DNA of 64,000 bases from Cristatella mucedo (lineage: Eukaryota; Bryozoa; Phylactolaemata; Cristatellidae). Of the stretch, positions 43,701-54,989 are shown piece after piece. The stretch lies in assembly GCA_009760855.2 (NCBI GenBank), contig WPIO01000022.1:4474501-4538500 (forward strand). Reading direction: 5' to 3'. The translations under genes and the position numbers were made by a program. The notes beneath the pieces were generated by a model. It was not told the DNA's origin, did not search any database, and saw nothing but the letters and a program-made list of their open reading frames with translations. Positions within the stretch are counted from its first letter, which is position 1, and each line of letters begins with the position of its first letter.

Positions 43701-46466
43701 TCCAGATAAAGTAAATAAAATCAGCCAATTAGAATAGAATACTTAGCGATGTTCGGCCTGCTTGCTGAGGATATTAGAAAGACTTGTCTGTCTTCAATAG
43801 CGTAATTGTACAATTTTTTCATAGTAAAATTTAATTTTAGCACACAACTGGAATTGTAAAGTGAACGTACCTCACTGCCTGTGTCGAGACCCAATTAGCA
43901 GCATGACTCTCCCTCCTTCCGCTCAGACTAAGAATTAAGCAAGACGCCTTTGATACGGAATGTAGTTTTAATTCATTATAAAATGTATCCCCATACCTTT
44001 ACTATGCTCTACCAGGTTTTACAATGATCTCTTCTCTCGATGCCATACTTTCGAGATAATGGGTGTGTGCAGTCCGCAAGCTTAGACTGCTAACGAATAG
44101 ACGACCAGAAAACGATCACTCGCTCGTAAGACCTACACAGAACGTCAGCCCAGTGGTGCAGGACATTCGCTTCATCTCGGTGTTCGTAGACATCTGATCA
44201 CACAACTTGAAGTGTTTGACCAGTAATCATCCCAATGACCAGCCGAATAAATTCAGTCAATTTTGACTTTCCGATTCAACCATCTCATACCCTCCGAACA
44301 TTCAAAGTTATGGTTCTTATATATTTTAATTTTGAGTGGCATTGAACAAATAACAGTTAGGTTCTCTGCGTTTACTTTTTAATGGAGAGCCCGCTGCAGG
44401 GGTCTGCTGCAAGCGCATCGAAAATGCTTTAAAATTTTAAAGCTGTGACCGCGAAAAGCTTGATAAACTTCCGAGTTTACAAATATTTACCAATATCAAT
44501 TTATATTTGTGCGTGTATTGCAACTTACCCTCGCCGGACTGAGCGGCGGCATGCCAATAGACGACAAACGCCTCTTTTCTCAAGCCGAGACCTGACCTTA
44601 CGCCTCAGAGCGGCCGCATATAGGGTCAGTGGTGGTTCACAACATCAAGAAAAGCTTCCACAAATCTTTCCTAATGTCACACGTGTTCAGAGATCATTCA
44701 CGGTCAGTGTACCAAGTCCCGAGCAGACCAAAGACGAAAGGTAGGACGCCGTCGTCCTCACTAGCAAGAGGAGATCTACAACAATGCCCGAATACTTTTG
44801 ATCTTCCTGTTTGTAGCCTTCGCCAGCGAGATCTGGTCAACGTGGAACAGACCAGGTCGATAATGATGACTGTGGTCCTGTCGTCTACAATGAAGACATG
44901 CCGCAGCCTACTACCGCTTGCTGTAACTCATCTGTCAAACGTCGACGACCGATTTAGTTTAGGTGTTCGAATAGTACCTCAGGCAGACGGCTCGACGACC
45001 AGGCCACGCCTGACCTTGATAATATTCAAAGTGGGGTAGCAGTGACACCGTCCTTGTGGAAGTGTCCTGGTCATCAAGGAAGTGCTTTATAGATTCGGTT
45101 GGATCACACTAGTGTGCAATCTCTTGCATGGGCGGCAAGTTCAGGATGGCTCGATAAATGAACCAAAATGCCTTAAAAACACACCCAGAGACCTGTCCAA
45201 AAAAGCGCCACCCTGATTTGGTCCAGATTTAGGAAGCTTGGCCAGAGAGAGCAAATGTAGAGAGCTTAAGTTCCACATATTAAAAGTGCCTTATTAAAGA
45301 TAACTTTCTCTGTGGGCAGTATACAAACAACGTATATTTAAAAGTGGCCGGGGCTGCCGAGGTGGTAAGTATGTAAGTAGTATGTGTTTATGTAAGTTTG
45401 TAAATAACTCGACGAATTTCCAGGGCCGCTTTTGGCAGCTCAAGCTTCCTTCATAGGCAACATTGAGAAAGTGCATAATTTTGTCAGCAACGCTTAAGAA
45501 ACCTTTTTCTGCTGCGGTCTAGTTGAGCGACTCGATGTACGACTCTTACGCCTATTCGTGCTTTACCTATGTTGTACAGTTGCGCGAGTAAGCAAAGTTT
45601 CGGATGTGTCGGTGTGATCAAATCTCCATCCGCGAGAATAGAAGCTCGTACGTGAACGTCAGATATGATAGTCTCTTTGTACGGGCTATCACATTAGGTG
45701 GCCGAGCACCCTCAAATTGGTGTAATCAACGAATTGCAGAATCAATCAACTAGGCTGTGCTATTGATGGACATGCGGCCAATTTTCAGAGTGTGGTCCTG
45801 GGATTCAAGATGCTACCAGGCTTGTGAAAAAACACCGACAGGGTGGTTTCCGCATTCAGTTCCACAATGAACGGTATTTTTTACTCTTCTGTCGAAAACA
45901 ACTTATTTCATCATTGTATCCACCAAAGAAGGCTGCACTTATATGTTCAGTTGTTCGTATGTTGTTGCTAGGGAAGAATTGGAGATCGCTTGTAGAGATA
46001 TTCCCTACTTGATGGGTTTTTATAAGTCATGCAGTGGACATGCGCTCTGCTTACTGACCACAGCAAATGTAATGTTTTTATTAGGCGCCAAACTAACTCT
46101 TTGACTCACCAATACACATTTCTTAAGGCAGTACATTTGAATTCGGCTTGAGAAAGTAAGTGGCAACTTAAAGCTGTTGGCTGTATCGCTCTGATTTTAA
46201 CGCCGGGCGATCAGTAGCCTGGATGTCAAAATCAGTTTGAGCACTGAATCTGTAACCCAAAGGAGGCATGCCAAATTTATTTGTGATCTATTCGGAATCG
46301 CTACGATACCGGCACCAACAGGTGCAACACGAGTCGAGAATTATCCACCCTCTTGGATTATTAAACAAGGTTTATATATTTGGCAATCTACTATATCTAT
46401 TTGTACTCCTACAACTGTAGCTGACTCCTATGCACTGCATTCGTGCCTAACTTGGGTAAGATCACC
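43701..46466. other. Unassigned region
   Basis: Mostly AT-rich. The plus-strand ORF 44629-45039 (136 codons, product ends LTLIIFKVG) and the overlapping ORF 44445-44744 are the longest. A donor-like site lies at about 44741 (AAAG|GTAGGA). No recognised domain, and I do not claim a gene. Confidence 0.3.
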
Positions 46467-46474
46467 ATCTAGAC

Positions 46475-46661
46475 CAGCGGTTCTCAACCGCTGGGTCGCG
46501 ACTCCTTTGGGGGCCGAACAACCCTTTCACAGGGGTCGCCTAAGGCCATCGGAAAACACGCCTTTCCACATTTCGCACACAATAATTTTATGGTTTTGAG
46601 TCGCTACAGTATAAGGAACTGTATTAAAGGGTCGCGGCATGAGGAAGCTTGAGAACCGCTC
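46475..46661 (+). mobile_element. hAT MITE of the SPIN/URR1 type, 187 bp, with 8-bp target duplication
   Basis: Terminal inverted repeats CAGCGGTTCTCAA (46475-46487) and TTGAGAACCGCTC (46649-46661) differ at the last base only. Flanking 8-mers ATCTAGAC (46467-46474) and ACCTAGAC (46662-46669) differ at one base and are the hAT-type target-site duplication. Inside, GGGTCGCGACTCCTTTGGGG, CCCTTTCACAGGGGTCGCCT, CCATCGGAAAACAC, AATAATTTTATGGTTTTGAG and GGAACTGTATTAAAGGGTCG closely follow my recollection of the non-autonomous SPIN and URR1 elements of tetrapods. It encodes nothing and would need a hAT transposase in trans. Confidence 0.9.
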
Positions 46662-46669
46662 ACCTAGAC

Positions 46670-47099
46670 GATATATGAACACGTGGAGTGTCACCACGGA
46701 TACGACCGTGAGTGAGCCCCAAGAAATGACAATGATTGTGCGCCTAGCCCAAGTTATGCAAAGTCTAGGAATCGATTCTTCGCACGTTGTGATTCGGGCT
46801 CCATTTTAAGAAATTAAAAGACTCTGTATGCACCATACCTGCACTCTTCTTGATTTTGGTATATACACGCTGTATATGCTTATTGCCACATTATCCCCTC
46901 ACTCTTCGGTTAATTAACACGGATATTATTTCTGATAAGGAATTTGAAAAGCAAATAGAGAAAGCTAAATGTCTATTTATGCGTTTGAAACTCGCTGCAA
47001 AATTATCAAAAATCCAAGGCGAAATCGCGTAAACTGTATTTTTCTTAGGCCAGTGAGCAAAAGCAAGCAAGTATTATGCTTAAACCAGCAGCAGTAGGC
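46670..47099. other. Unassigned stretch
   Basis: AT-rich, with one 60-codon ORF (46850-47032) lacking recognisable features. Confidence 0.35.
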
Positions 47100-48535
47100 T
47101 ACGGCTAGAAGGCCCTGAGAGAGCCACCGCCGGCTAGTAGTTAGCCTCTGGCTACTACCATGTAGTGAATGGTTTGCAATTATCCGCAGATCACGTACGT
47201 GGCAATGATGACGGGAATGTTACTGCCCTAGCTCTGCTAGATCTGCCAGCTGCCTTCTACACTATTGATCGCGATGTTCTACTTGAACGATTGAGAACAA
47301 CGATCGGTCTGGCAGAAGAGGCACTGGCGTGGTTTAAATCATAGATCTTTTTCAATCCTTGTCGTGTGGGCGGCAGGTCTCACAAACGACACGGGTCACA
47401 TGTAGAGTTCCTCAAGGATCCGTCCTCGGTCGCTTGCTGTTCTCCATTTCTACTCAACCTCTGGGAATTGTGATATTAAGGCCCATGGAATAGGATATCA
47501 TTTCTACGCTAACGATACTCAGCCGTATTTGTCATTCAAACTGTCGGAATCTGCTGCAGCAATTGATAAACTGAATGCTTGCCTTGCCGATATTTTTTCC
47601 TGGATGTCGGAAAACTTCTTGAAACTAAATGACAACAAAACCGAACTGCTGCTGATAGCACACCCTAAACGTGTGGCTGGATTAAAAGGCTTTGCTCTTC
47701 TAATAGGTGATGCTGTTGTGCGACCATGACCACGTGCTCAAATTTAGGTGTCATTTTCGACAACTGCCTAAATTTTAAAAGCATCATTAAGTAGACAGCT
47801 TCCGAAGCTAGCCATTACGTCCATTCCATATCTAAGATTAGGATCTGTCTACCACAGAGGCTTTCACAAATTGAACTAGCTCCTCAGTTCTGTCTCGGCT
47901 TGATTATTGTAATTCCCTTTTTGCTGGGCTACCGAAGAAAGCCACTAGGCCACTGCAGCTGGCTATGGATAAGGCTGCCAGGCTAGTCTTCAAGTCGCAG
48001 AGGTTTGAGCACGTGTTTCCTTTGCTAAAAGAGCTAAGATGGCTGCCGGTTGATCAACGGATACAGAGCAAAGTTCTTACGGTGACCCACCAGGCCCGCC
48101 ACGGCTTGGTTCCTTCGTACCTAGCTGAACTGCTGCATCAGTTTCAGCCTGTTCGCGCCCTCAGGTCCTGTATGGACAATAAATTAGCTGTTCCATTCCT
48201 CCGCCTAAAGACCGTTGGCGACAGAAGCTTTAGCTCTGCAGGTCCTAGACTGTGGAACTCGCTTCCACGATTCTTACGCAACGACAACTACACTCCTGCT
48301 GCCGACTATGGCTCATACTTTTCAGCGGTCCTGAGCTGCTACTTCCATGCTACTCACTACCTCAACTGCTCTCCTGACTCTGTTATGCTTCCCAGTTTCT
48401 TTTTGTTGCTTGAGACGAAGTCTTTTGGCTACCGAATGCGTACCGAAAGCCGTTTAGGCTGTGAGTGTGCTATACAAAACTCTCCTACGTAACACCCACA
48501 TAGTCTCAGTGGCTTTGCGAAGTTACAGGAAGCAA
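47100..48535 (+). mobile_element. LINE-A, RT to 3' end, most complete copy
   Basis: Palm motif A is ALALLDLPAAFYTIDRDVLL (about 47225-47285), motif B is [16 protein letters not shown] (about 47403-47450), and motif C reads GYHFYANDTQ (about 47492-47520), where the first catalytic Asp of YADD is now Asn. SENFLKLNDNKTELLLIAHP follows, then the long C-terminal ORF 47965-48492 with LLKELRWLPVDQRIQSKVLT, LRSCMDNKLAVPFLRLKTVG and SAGPRLWNSLPRFLRND. Stops lie at about 47343 and 47726. The altered active site means it could not reverse-transcribe. Confidence 0.9.
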
Positions 48536-48823
48536 TAAATGACATTAAAACTACCATCCTCAGTGTTTCCAAGTGATGTCATTCTGATCTGGAGCGATGG
48601 TAGTAATGGTACTGCCCTGAATTGTTTTTTTCCGAGTTCAACACTATCTATTGCCGTTTCCTACTTGAATGATTATGAACAACAAAATATCTGGGAGACG
48701 AGGCAGTGGGTTTGTTCAAATCGTAATTGTACAATTAGATATAATCCACGGCATTCCATCTAGCATATCAGTCACTTGTTGAGTTCCACAAGGGTGAGTT
48801 CTCTGTTCTTTGCTGGTATTTAC

Positions 48824-48825
<2 letters not shown>

Positions 48826-48854
<29 letters not shown>

Positions 48855-48915
48855 TCACTTGATAAAGCGCCCACAGAGAATTTAATCTCTCTCAAGGCGC
48901 TTTACATTTGTACCT
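48826..48915 (-). mobile_element. LINE-B 3' terminus inserted in LINE-A
   Basis: (ATA)n followed by TTCACTTGATAAAGCGCCCA, AATCTCTCTCAAGGCGCTTT and ACATTTGTA: the reverse complement of the LINE-B tail and stem-loop, with almost nothing else of the element. Confidence 0.75.
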
Positions 48916-49572
48916 AGCATCTGGAAGAAGTGATTAAAGTCCACAGTAAATTGCTTACAATTTCTAAGATGACCATACCCAGCAGAATTTGTCGTTTATA
49001 GCATCAGATTTTGCGGCAGCGGCTGATAAACTGAAAGCTTGCCGTGCAAACATTCGATCCTTAACGTCAACAACCTTCTTATAAGCTAATGAAGATATTA
49101 CCAAACTCCTATTCATAGCGTGCAGCTTGACTAGGAGTCTCCGCTCTAGCAAATTATGCTACCGTATGACCGCCACCTGGTGCATGGAATTAATGCTTCT
49201 TCGTTGATGAATATTTATATTTTAAATGTTTCTGAAAAAATGCCTGCACAGCTAGCCGTCCCTTATTATATCTGTCTGCAATTATTGACTGTCCGTCACG
49301 GAGACTTGCTAAAAAATATAACTAGCTCCGTGGTCCGTCCGTGCTGAAAGACGGCGACTCTACGCTAGCAGCTATTGCTGAATATGGCTGAAATGCTAAT
49401 CAAGGAAATCGCAGAGGTCGTAGCCTTGTGCTTCCTCCTCAGCTGAAGGAGCCGCATTGGCTTCAAGTTGATTGAAGGCCAAAAGGTGCGAATCTCTCAC
49501 GCTGAACCTCGAGGTGCACCTACCAAGGCTTGGTTCCATTACGCCTAGCAGAACTTGTGCCCCAATTTAAGC

Positions 49573-50500
49573 TTCCTCGCACCTTCTCGTACCTCGCACC
49601 TTCTCGCACCTCGCACCTTCTCGCACCTCGCACCTTCTCGCACCTCGCACCTTCTCGCACCTCGCACCTTCTCGCATCTCGCACCTCCTCGCACCTCCTC
49701 GCCCCTCCTCGCACCTCCTCGCCCCTCCTCGCACCTCCTCGCACCTCCTCGCACCTCCTCGCACCTCCGCTCCTCGCACCTCCTCGCACCTCCTCGCACC
49801 TCCTCGCACCTCCTCGCACCTCCTCGCACCTCCTCGCACCTCCTCGCACCTCCTCGCACCTCCTCGCCCCTCCTCGCACCTCCTCGCACCTCCTCGCACC
49901 TCCTCGCACCTCCTCGCACCTCCTCGCACCTCCTCGCACCTCCTCGCACCTCCTCGCACCTCCTCGCACCTCCTCGCACCTCCTCGCACCTCCTCGCACC
50001 TCCTCGCACCTCCTCGCCCCTCCTCGCCCCTCCTCGCCCCTCCTCGCACCTCCTCGCACCTCCTCGCACCTCCTCGCACCTCCTCGCACCTCCTCGCACC
50101 TCCTCGCACCTCCTCGCACCTCCTCGCACCTCCTCGCACCTCCTCGCACCTCCTCGCACCTCCTCGCACCTCCTCGCACCTCGCACCTCCTCGCACCTCC
50201 TCGCACCTCCTCGCACCTCCTCGCACCTCCTCGCACCTCCTCGCACCTCCTCGCACCTCCTCGCACCTCCTCGCACCTCCTCGCACCTCCTCGCACCTCC
50301 TCGCACCTCCTCGCACCTCCTCGCACCTCCCCGCTCTCCTCCTCGCACCTCCTCGCACCTCCTCGCACCTCCTCGCACCTCCTCGCACCTCCTCGCACCT
50401 CCTCGCACCTCCTCGCACCTCGCACCTCCTCGCACCTCGCACCTCCTCGCACCTCGCACCTTCTCGCACCTCGCACCTTCTCGCACCTCGCACCTTCTCG
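49573..50500. repeat. 928-bp minisatellite, 10-bp unit TCCTCGCACC with 17-bp units at both edges
   Basis: The core is an almost perfect array of TCCTCGCACC with scattered TCCTCGCCCC variants (about 49703-49735, 49862-49870, 50010-50045) and single irregularities (about 49768, 50175, 50330). At both edges the unit is 17 bases, TTCTCGCACCTCGCACC, that is, the 10-mer plus a 7-base truncation. Because 10 is not a multiple of 3, every frame on both strands stays open, which explains long ORFs of 318-349 codons with a 10-residue repeat. There is no reason to think any is translated. Confidence 0.97.
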
Positions 50501-50745
50501 TCCTCAAAGGACAATGCATTAACTGTCATATCTCTATGCACTAGAAGTGCTTGTGATAGAGGCATCTGCTCTGCAGGTCTTAGGCTGCGGAATATACTGC
50601 AAGAATTATTTACCAAAGACTTCTACTCTCCTGCTGCCGGCTACGGCACAATCTTTCCAGCCACCCTTAGCTACTCCTTCCAGGCAACTCACTTCCTCGA
50701 CTTCACAATTGACTCTGTTGGGCTTCTCACTTAGGCTTTGATATC

Positions 50746-51600
50746 ATATGAGTGCAAATGCATACACACATGTATACCCGGGAATATGTGCTTTACTTGT
50801 ACTAGTCTGGCTTATACCAACAGGTTATACTTAATAAACATCCATGCAACACCCACAAGACCTATAACTCAAGCACTTCTCGGGGTCGTGCATCAGAAAA
50901 TAGGCACTACACAAGATTTTTTTAGGGAGTGTCGCGATTGATGTGTTCGATACTATCATTCTCGAAGGATTGCACACTGGTAATAAATGATCATTGATCC
51001 ACAGACGACTGCGCTTCTTCCTAGGACTTTTAGTCCTGGGGAAGGCTTGACATGGCTAAGCTGCTGGATTCAGCAATTATAGGTACATATTTCACACATC
51101 CACTTTAATCGTCCTCAGATTACATGGAATTGACCGTCCACTACACCGCAGTTGGTAGTCCGAGGCTCAGAGTTTCCAATCTTAGCTATCGCATGAGTAA
51201 GGAACGCTGCTTAGACTTACATGGCTGACCTTATAAATCAAAAACCTCACAACCTCTAAGCAGCACACCCAAAATCCTAAACACAAAGCTAAAAAAATTT
51301 AATTTATCGAAATACATTTAAATAACGTAAATAAAAAGAAGAGGAGCTCACTGCCTGTGGACTCGCTTCGCTGAATCATAGCAATTCCGTCACGAAGAGC
51401 AACGATGCACCATCTTGCCATGTGACGCTGGTGCACCATCATACGGCGTGACGGACTTAATCGCTTTAATTAGTAGAGATGCTGGTGACCCCGATTAACA
51501 GCCTGCTGCGAACACTGTGCCCATTAAAACGGCGGTGCCAGCTAAACTAGCCGAATTATTGCGGTTCGTTATTATTCGTTATTATACGATTATATGATGG
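50746..51600. other. Unassigned stretch
   Basis: No gene or repeat recognised. A short inverted repeat CCTAGGACTTTTAGTCCTGG lies at about 51020. Confidence 0.4.
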
Positions 51601-51604
51601 TTTT

Positions 51605-51750
51605 TTGCCGAGGTCTGGTTTGGTCCAGTGGTTAAGGTGCTCACCCCGACCAAGGTCTGGCTGAGGTCATGGGCTCGAGTCCCGAATAGAGATTAAGCTC
51701 TCTTGGTTTCGCTATACCTATGAATTATATTAAAATGAATGAATTATATT
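51605..51750 (+). mobile_element. SINE-A copy, internally shortened
   Basis: GGTCTGGTTTGGTCCAGTGG (A box), CATGGGCTCGAGTCCCGAAT (B-box region), then AGAGATTAAGCTCTCTTGGT and a TATGAATTATATT tail. The GGCATATGTGAAGCGCC segment of other copies is deleted, removing the 5' arm of the tail stem. Confidence 0.87.
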
Positions 51751-52009
51751 AGTGGTCGTTAAAAAAGCAGGCAACCCTGAGACAGGTCGGCAGTCAGGAT
51801 GGAGACTAGGGGCATCGGTATTAGAGCTGATTTTATCTCCAGACCACTGAGCCGTTGGTATGCGTCACGGCAGCTGTTGAATGCCTGTAATCGTCCGCTG
51901 CTGTCAAATAGACTTGTTTACGTTACGGATAGGATAAGGACTTGATATATTAAGGTACGAGCGCTTGTCGTCGCTGCAGTGTTTCTGCTACTTCCGGCGT
52001 ACCGAATAA
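51751..52009. other. Unassigned stretch
   Basis: Nothing recognised. Confidence 0.4.
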
Positions 52010-52800
52010 TAGTATCAATAACACTCTTCATAAAGCGCCCTCAGAGAGCTCAATCCCTCTCTAGGTGCTCTACGTATGCTGCAAAGGAAGCACGGTCGAA
52101 TGGTTAGTATTAGTACATTCAATAAACAACAAGAATAACATGGTTAGGGGTGACATGCACAGGGTCAGCTTACAAATATGGTTAGTGGATTCATGCACAG
52201 TGTCAACACGCATAAGCACACAAAGGACAAACCACATGCATCAACTGAATGCTATAGTTAAATAATAATAGTTAATACAATATAGTTAAATATATTATAG
52301 TGTAATAGTTAAATAAATATGCTATAATAAATAGTTTTTAATTTTTTTATAGTGTGGTCAAGTCAGGGGATGTCATGACGCAAGTCGGATGTGAGTCTCA
52401 GGCTTTGGGAGCATAGGAGCTGAAGGCAGGGTCTCCAAAGTATTTGAGGGTAGTACGACGTATAGGTAAACAATTTGACTATAAAAAGCGAGTGCTAGCG
52501 AGTGCTACGATGCTTAGCCTGGTGGGGGAGTAGGTCTGATAGATAGGTAGGCTGGAGCCAAAGAATGAAGGGACCAAAAAGTGAGGGACAAAACCTTGAA
52601 GTCTATGCGTTGCTCGACTTACAGCCAGTGCAGGCTGGAGTGAGCGGTGTGATTTGGCAACTGCAACGCTCACGACTGACAAGCCTAGCTGCAGAGTTTT
52701 GCGCAACATGGAAGCGATTGATTTCAGAGGCCGGTATATCAGCAAGCAGTGTGTTACTGAAGATAAGACGAGGTGTCACAAGTGCATGGACCGGTTGACA
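52010..52800 (-). mobile_element. LINE-B 3' half
   Basis: On the minus strand: KTLQLGLSVVSVAVAKSHRS and HRLQGFVPHFLVPSFFGSSL (thumb region, about 52720-52550), the SFGDPAFSSYAPKA-type domain (about 52440-52380), the 3' untranslated region, and the stem-loop with AGAGGGATTGAGCTCTCTGA at about 52030-52060. An AT-rich insertion of about 85 bases (52262-52345) interrupts the last codons. Confidence 0.85.
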
Positions 52801-53495
52801 TGTGGGATCCTGGTCTTGCGAACATCGTATACAAAAACCAATGCAGCAAAGACCTGTATAGAAAATATCTGACTACTGTTTGACCATTGCGCGTAAGACA
52901 TTGCCTGCCTCTGGAAATCTAACGGCTTATTGGTTATTGCCGATTCCCAAAATGGCTCTACGTACCCAACCCAAGCCGCGGGTGGCTTTTGTTTAGCCGA
53001 CTGTTTTGAATCTACCTGTGAGGTACGATCGTTCCTGCCTGTTATCATTACGCTATCTTCACTCAAATGCATTCTTAGATGCAGTTGCTGTTGCTAGGCT
53101 CTTTTAATTGGTGATCAACAAAAGACGACGACGCAAAGCCACTGCGGCGGGCGAAGCCTGTTGGGCCGGAAATCCCTCATATTTTGCATTACCAATATTG
53201 TCTCCTGCCGGCCTGCACGATCTCGCCCAAGCGCTGCAGTTAGCTACTCTAAACTAGTGGTTATTACGCCTTCTAAAACCCCTGGGACAATCTAGATGCT
53301 TGTCTCTGGAATGCTTGCTCAATCTGAAATAGGCCTCTAATAATAGCTGGCATTATTACTGAGAACGGCTTTGACATTTTTTTGCCTTGACCGCGACCTG
53401 GCCACAATCAAGTATCTCCAGACCATAACCGACACCTACCTAGCAGGCTTCTCCTTCTCTCATAGTCATAGATCAATTTAAACTGGTGGATGAGT
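52801..53495. other. Unassigned stretch
   Basis: A minus-strand 98-codon ORF (52776-53072) overlaps the end of LINE-B and has no recognisable domain. Confidence 0.35.
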
Positions 53496-53499
53496 CACC

Positions 53500-54755
53500 A
53501 TTGTTAAACTTGGTGGATGAGTCTCCAATTCCTCCCTAAATTTCAAATAGTCTGCAGTCCCCTCGAAGCAGTCGTCTTGTAACTCCCTTGCTGCACGTAT
53601 TGCTGACTTCCGCACATGGATGGCAACAAACTTTCTCAAAGTGAATTGCAATGAAACCAACTTACTGGTCATGGGCAAACCAAAACAATTTTAGCTTATT
53701 TAATATCCTCATTTGTGTAGCGGCTGAAGATCCTTACCGGCTATCACAACTGCTTGCAGTTGGCATCAAGGGATCGCCCAACTGTAGGATTCGAGCCTAC
53801 GACCTCGGTAGTGCAGGGTGAGCACGTTACCTCCTGTGCAATTACAGCCCAATAAACAAAGTGTCATCTAACAGTTGGGTAGCTTAACGCTTAAAATTGG
53901 CTCTGCCGGCATATTTCCCGTTCCATCATCTGTGAAAAAAATCTAGGTATGCTGTTCCAAAGTGACCTTGCACGAGACGACCACTCAGCTCTTCAATAAA
54001 GTCTGCCTACTTTCAGCGACATGTTACCATGGCTCCAGTTCGAGTATGCTTAGACAGGGATATGCATTTCTAACATCGTGTATCCACTTCTGCAACTCGC
54101 TACTTGCTGTTCTACCGGCCTGTGCAATCAGGTGCCTACAGTTGATGCAAAACTCTGCAGCTAGGCTTGTCTGGTGTGACTGTGGCTGTTGCCACATCAT
54201 ATCACGTCTCGCTGACCTGCACTGGCTCCCAGTCTATCAGCGTATCGACTTTAAGGTTCTTTCACTCACTTTTAGGTCGATTTTATCTCTGGTTCCCACA
54301 TAACTAACATAACTACTCCCCCACCAAACCAGGCGTCAAACCAGCAGCTTTTCTGAATCAAACTGTTTAGCTATACCTCGTTCGATTCTTTAATCCTTTG
54401 GAGACCACGCCTTTAGTCCGCATGCACCCAAAGCCTGGAACTTACTCCCGACTGACATCACAATATCCCTGATTTAACGACATTAAAAATGATGCTAAAA
54501 ACGCACCTATTTATCGCACCCTTTAGTGTGTCCTCGCTATTCGTATCATGTGTTTTTTGTCCCTGCGCATGCTGTCATTTATCCTATTTGCATGCTGACC
54601 CCTTGAATGTCACCTTTAACCATGTTATGCTTGTTGACATTGTGCATGCTACCACAAAATATACGATCATGCTTCATATACAGCATGTGTAAAATTCCTA
54701 GAGAGATTGAGTTACTAGGTGCGCTTTACAAATGTATTTTTATTATTATTATATT
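53500..54755 (+). mobile_element. LINE-B RT/C-terminal half, carrying a nested SINE-B
   Basis: AARIADFRTWMATNFLKVNC-like codons (about 53600-53650), KTNLLVMGKPK, then after the SINE LKIGSAGIFPVPSS (about 53890). HFCNSLLAVLPACAIRCLQLMQNSAARLV (read in the ORF 53962-54303) comes next, then DLHWLPVYQRIDFKVLSLTF and the 3' untranslated region, ending TGCGCTTTACAAATGTATTT and an ATT tail. The last ~450 bases lie within the right segmental duplication. Confidence 0.87.
53697..53872 (-). mobile_element. SINE-B nested in LINE-B
   Basis: Minus-strand GTAGGCTCGAATCCTACAGT (B box), GGCGATCC and TGCCAACTGCAAGCAGTTGT, then AGCCGGTAAGGATCTTCAGC. Flanked on both sides by LINE-B codons that are contiguous in other copies. 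Confidence 0.83.
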
Positions 54756-54989
54756 TTGAACTCATAGACCATCTTTTGGACCTTACGTAAAGGTTATAAT
54801 TTTTTACACCTGTTCATCTTCGCTTAGAAGATTTGTCTCAATTAATACTTTGCTGCAGTACCGCTGTTGAATTAACACGTATGCCCTTGGAAGCAAATGA
54901 ACCTCTTCAAACGAAACTCTGACGCAAAACCAAATCTGTCCACAGAGCTCCAAGCTCACGCGGAAAGCGCACGCTATCTTTGATAACAA

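Larger units (their letters stand above)
48540..50745 (+). mobile_element. Second LINE-A copy, head-to-tail with the first, carrying two inserts
   Basis: Degenerate but collinear with 47170-48470. GGTAGTAATGGTACTGCCCT and TGAGTTCCACAAGGGTGAGT mark the RT part. GGCAGCGGCTGATAAACTGA and AAGGCTTGGTTCCATTACGC (about 49525) mark the thumb and C-terminal parts. After the minisatellite, AAAGGACAATGCATTAACTG (50507) and CTGCAGGTCTTAGGCTGCGG continue the C-terminal codons to about 50745. A stem-loop terminus sits at 48826-48915 and the minisatellite at 49573-50500. Confidence 0.78.

Noticed and set aside
46237-46599. 120-codon ORF
   Set aside because: Its last third lies within the hAT MITE and the rest shows no domain.
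49573-50500. CRISPR array
   Set aside because: The repeats are contiguous 10-17 base units without unique spacers, in a eukaryotic genome.
49520-50616. Five long overlapping ORFs (318-349 codons) on both strands encoding 10-residue repeats
   Set aside because: They are a by-product of a 10-base tandem repeat without stop codons in any frame. Simultaneous openness of several frames and absence of any domain argue against coding.
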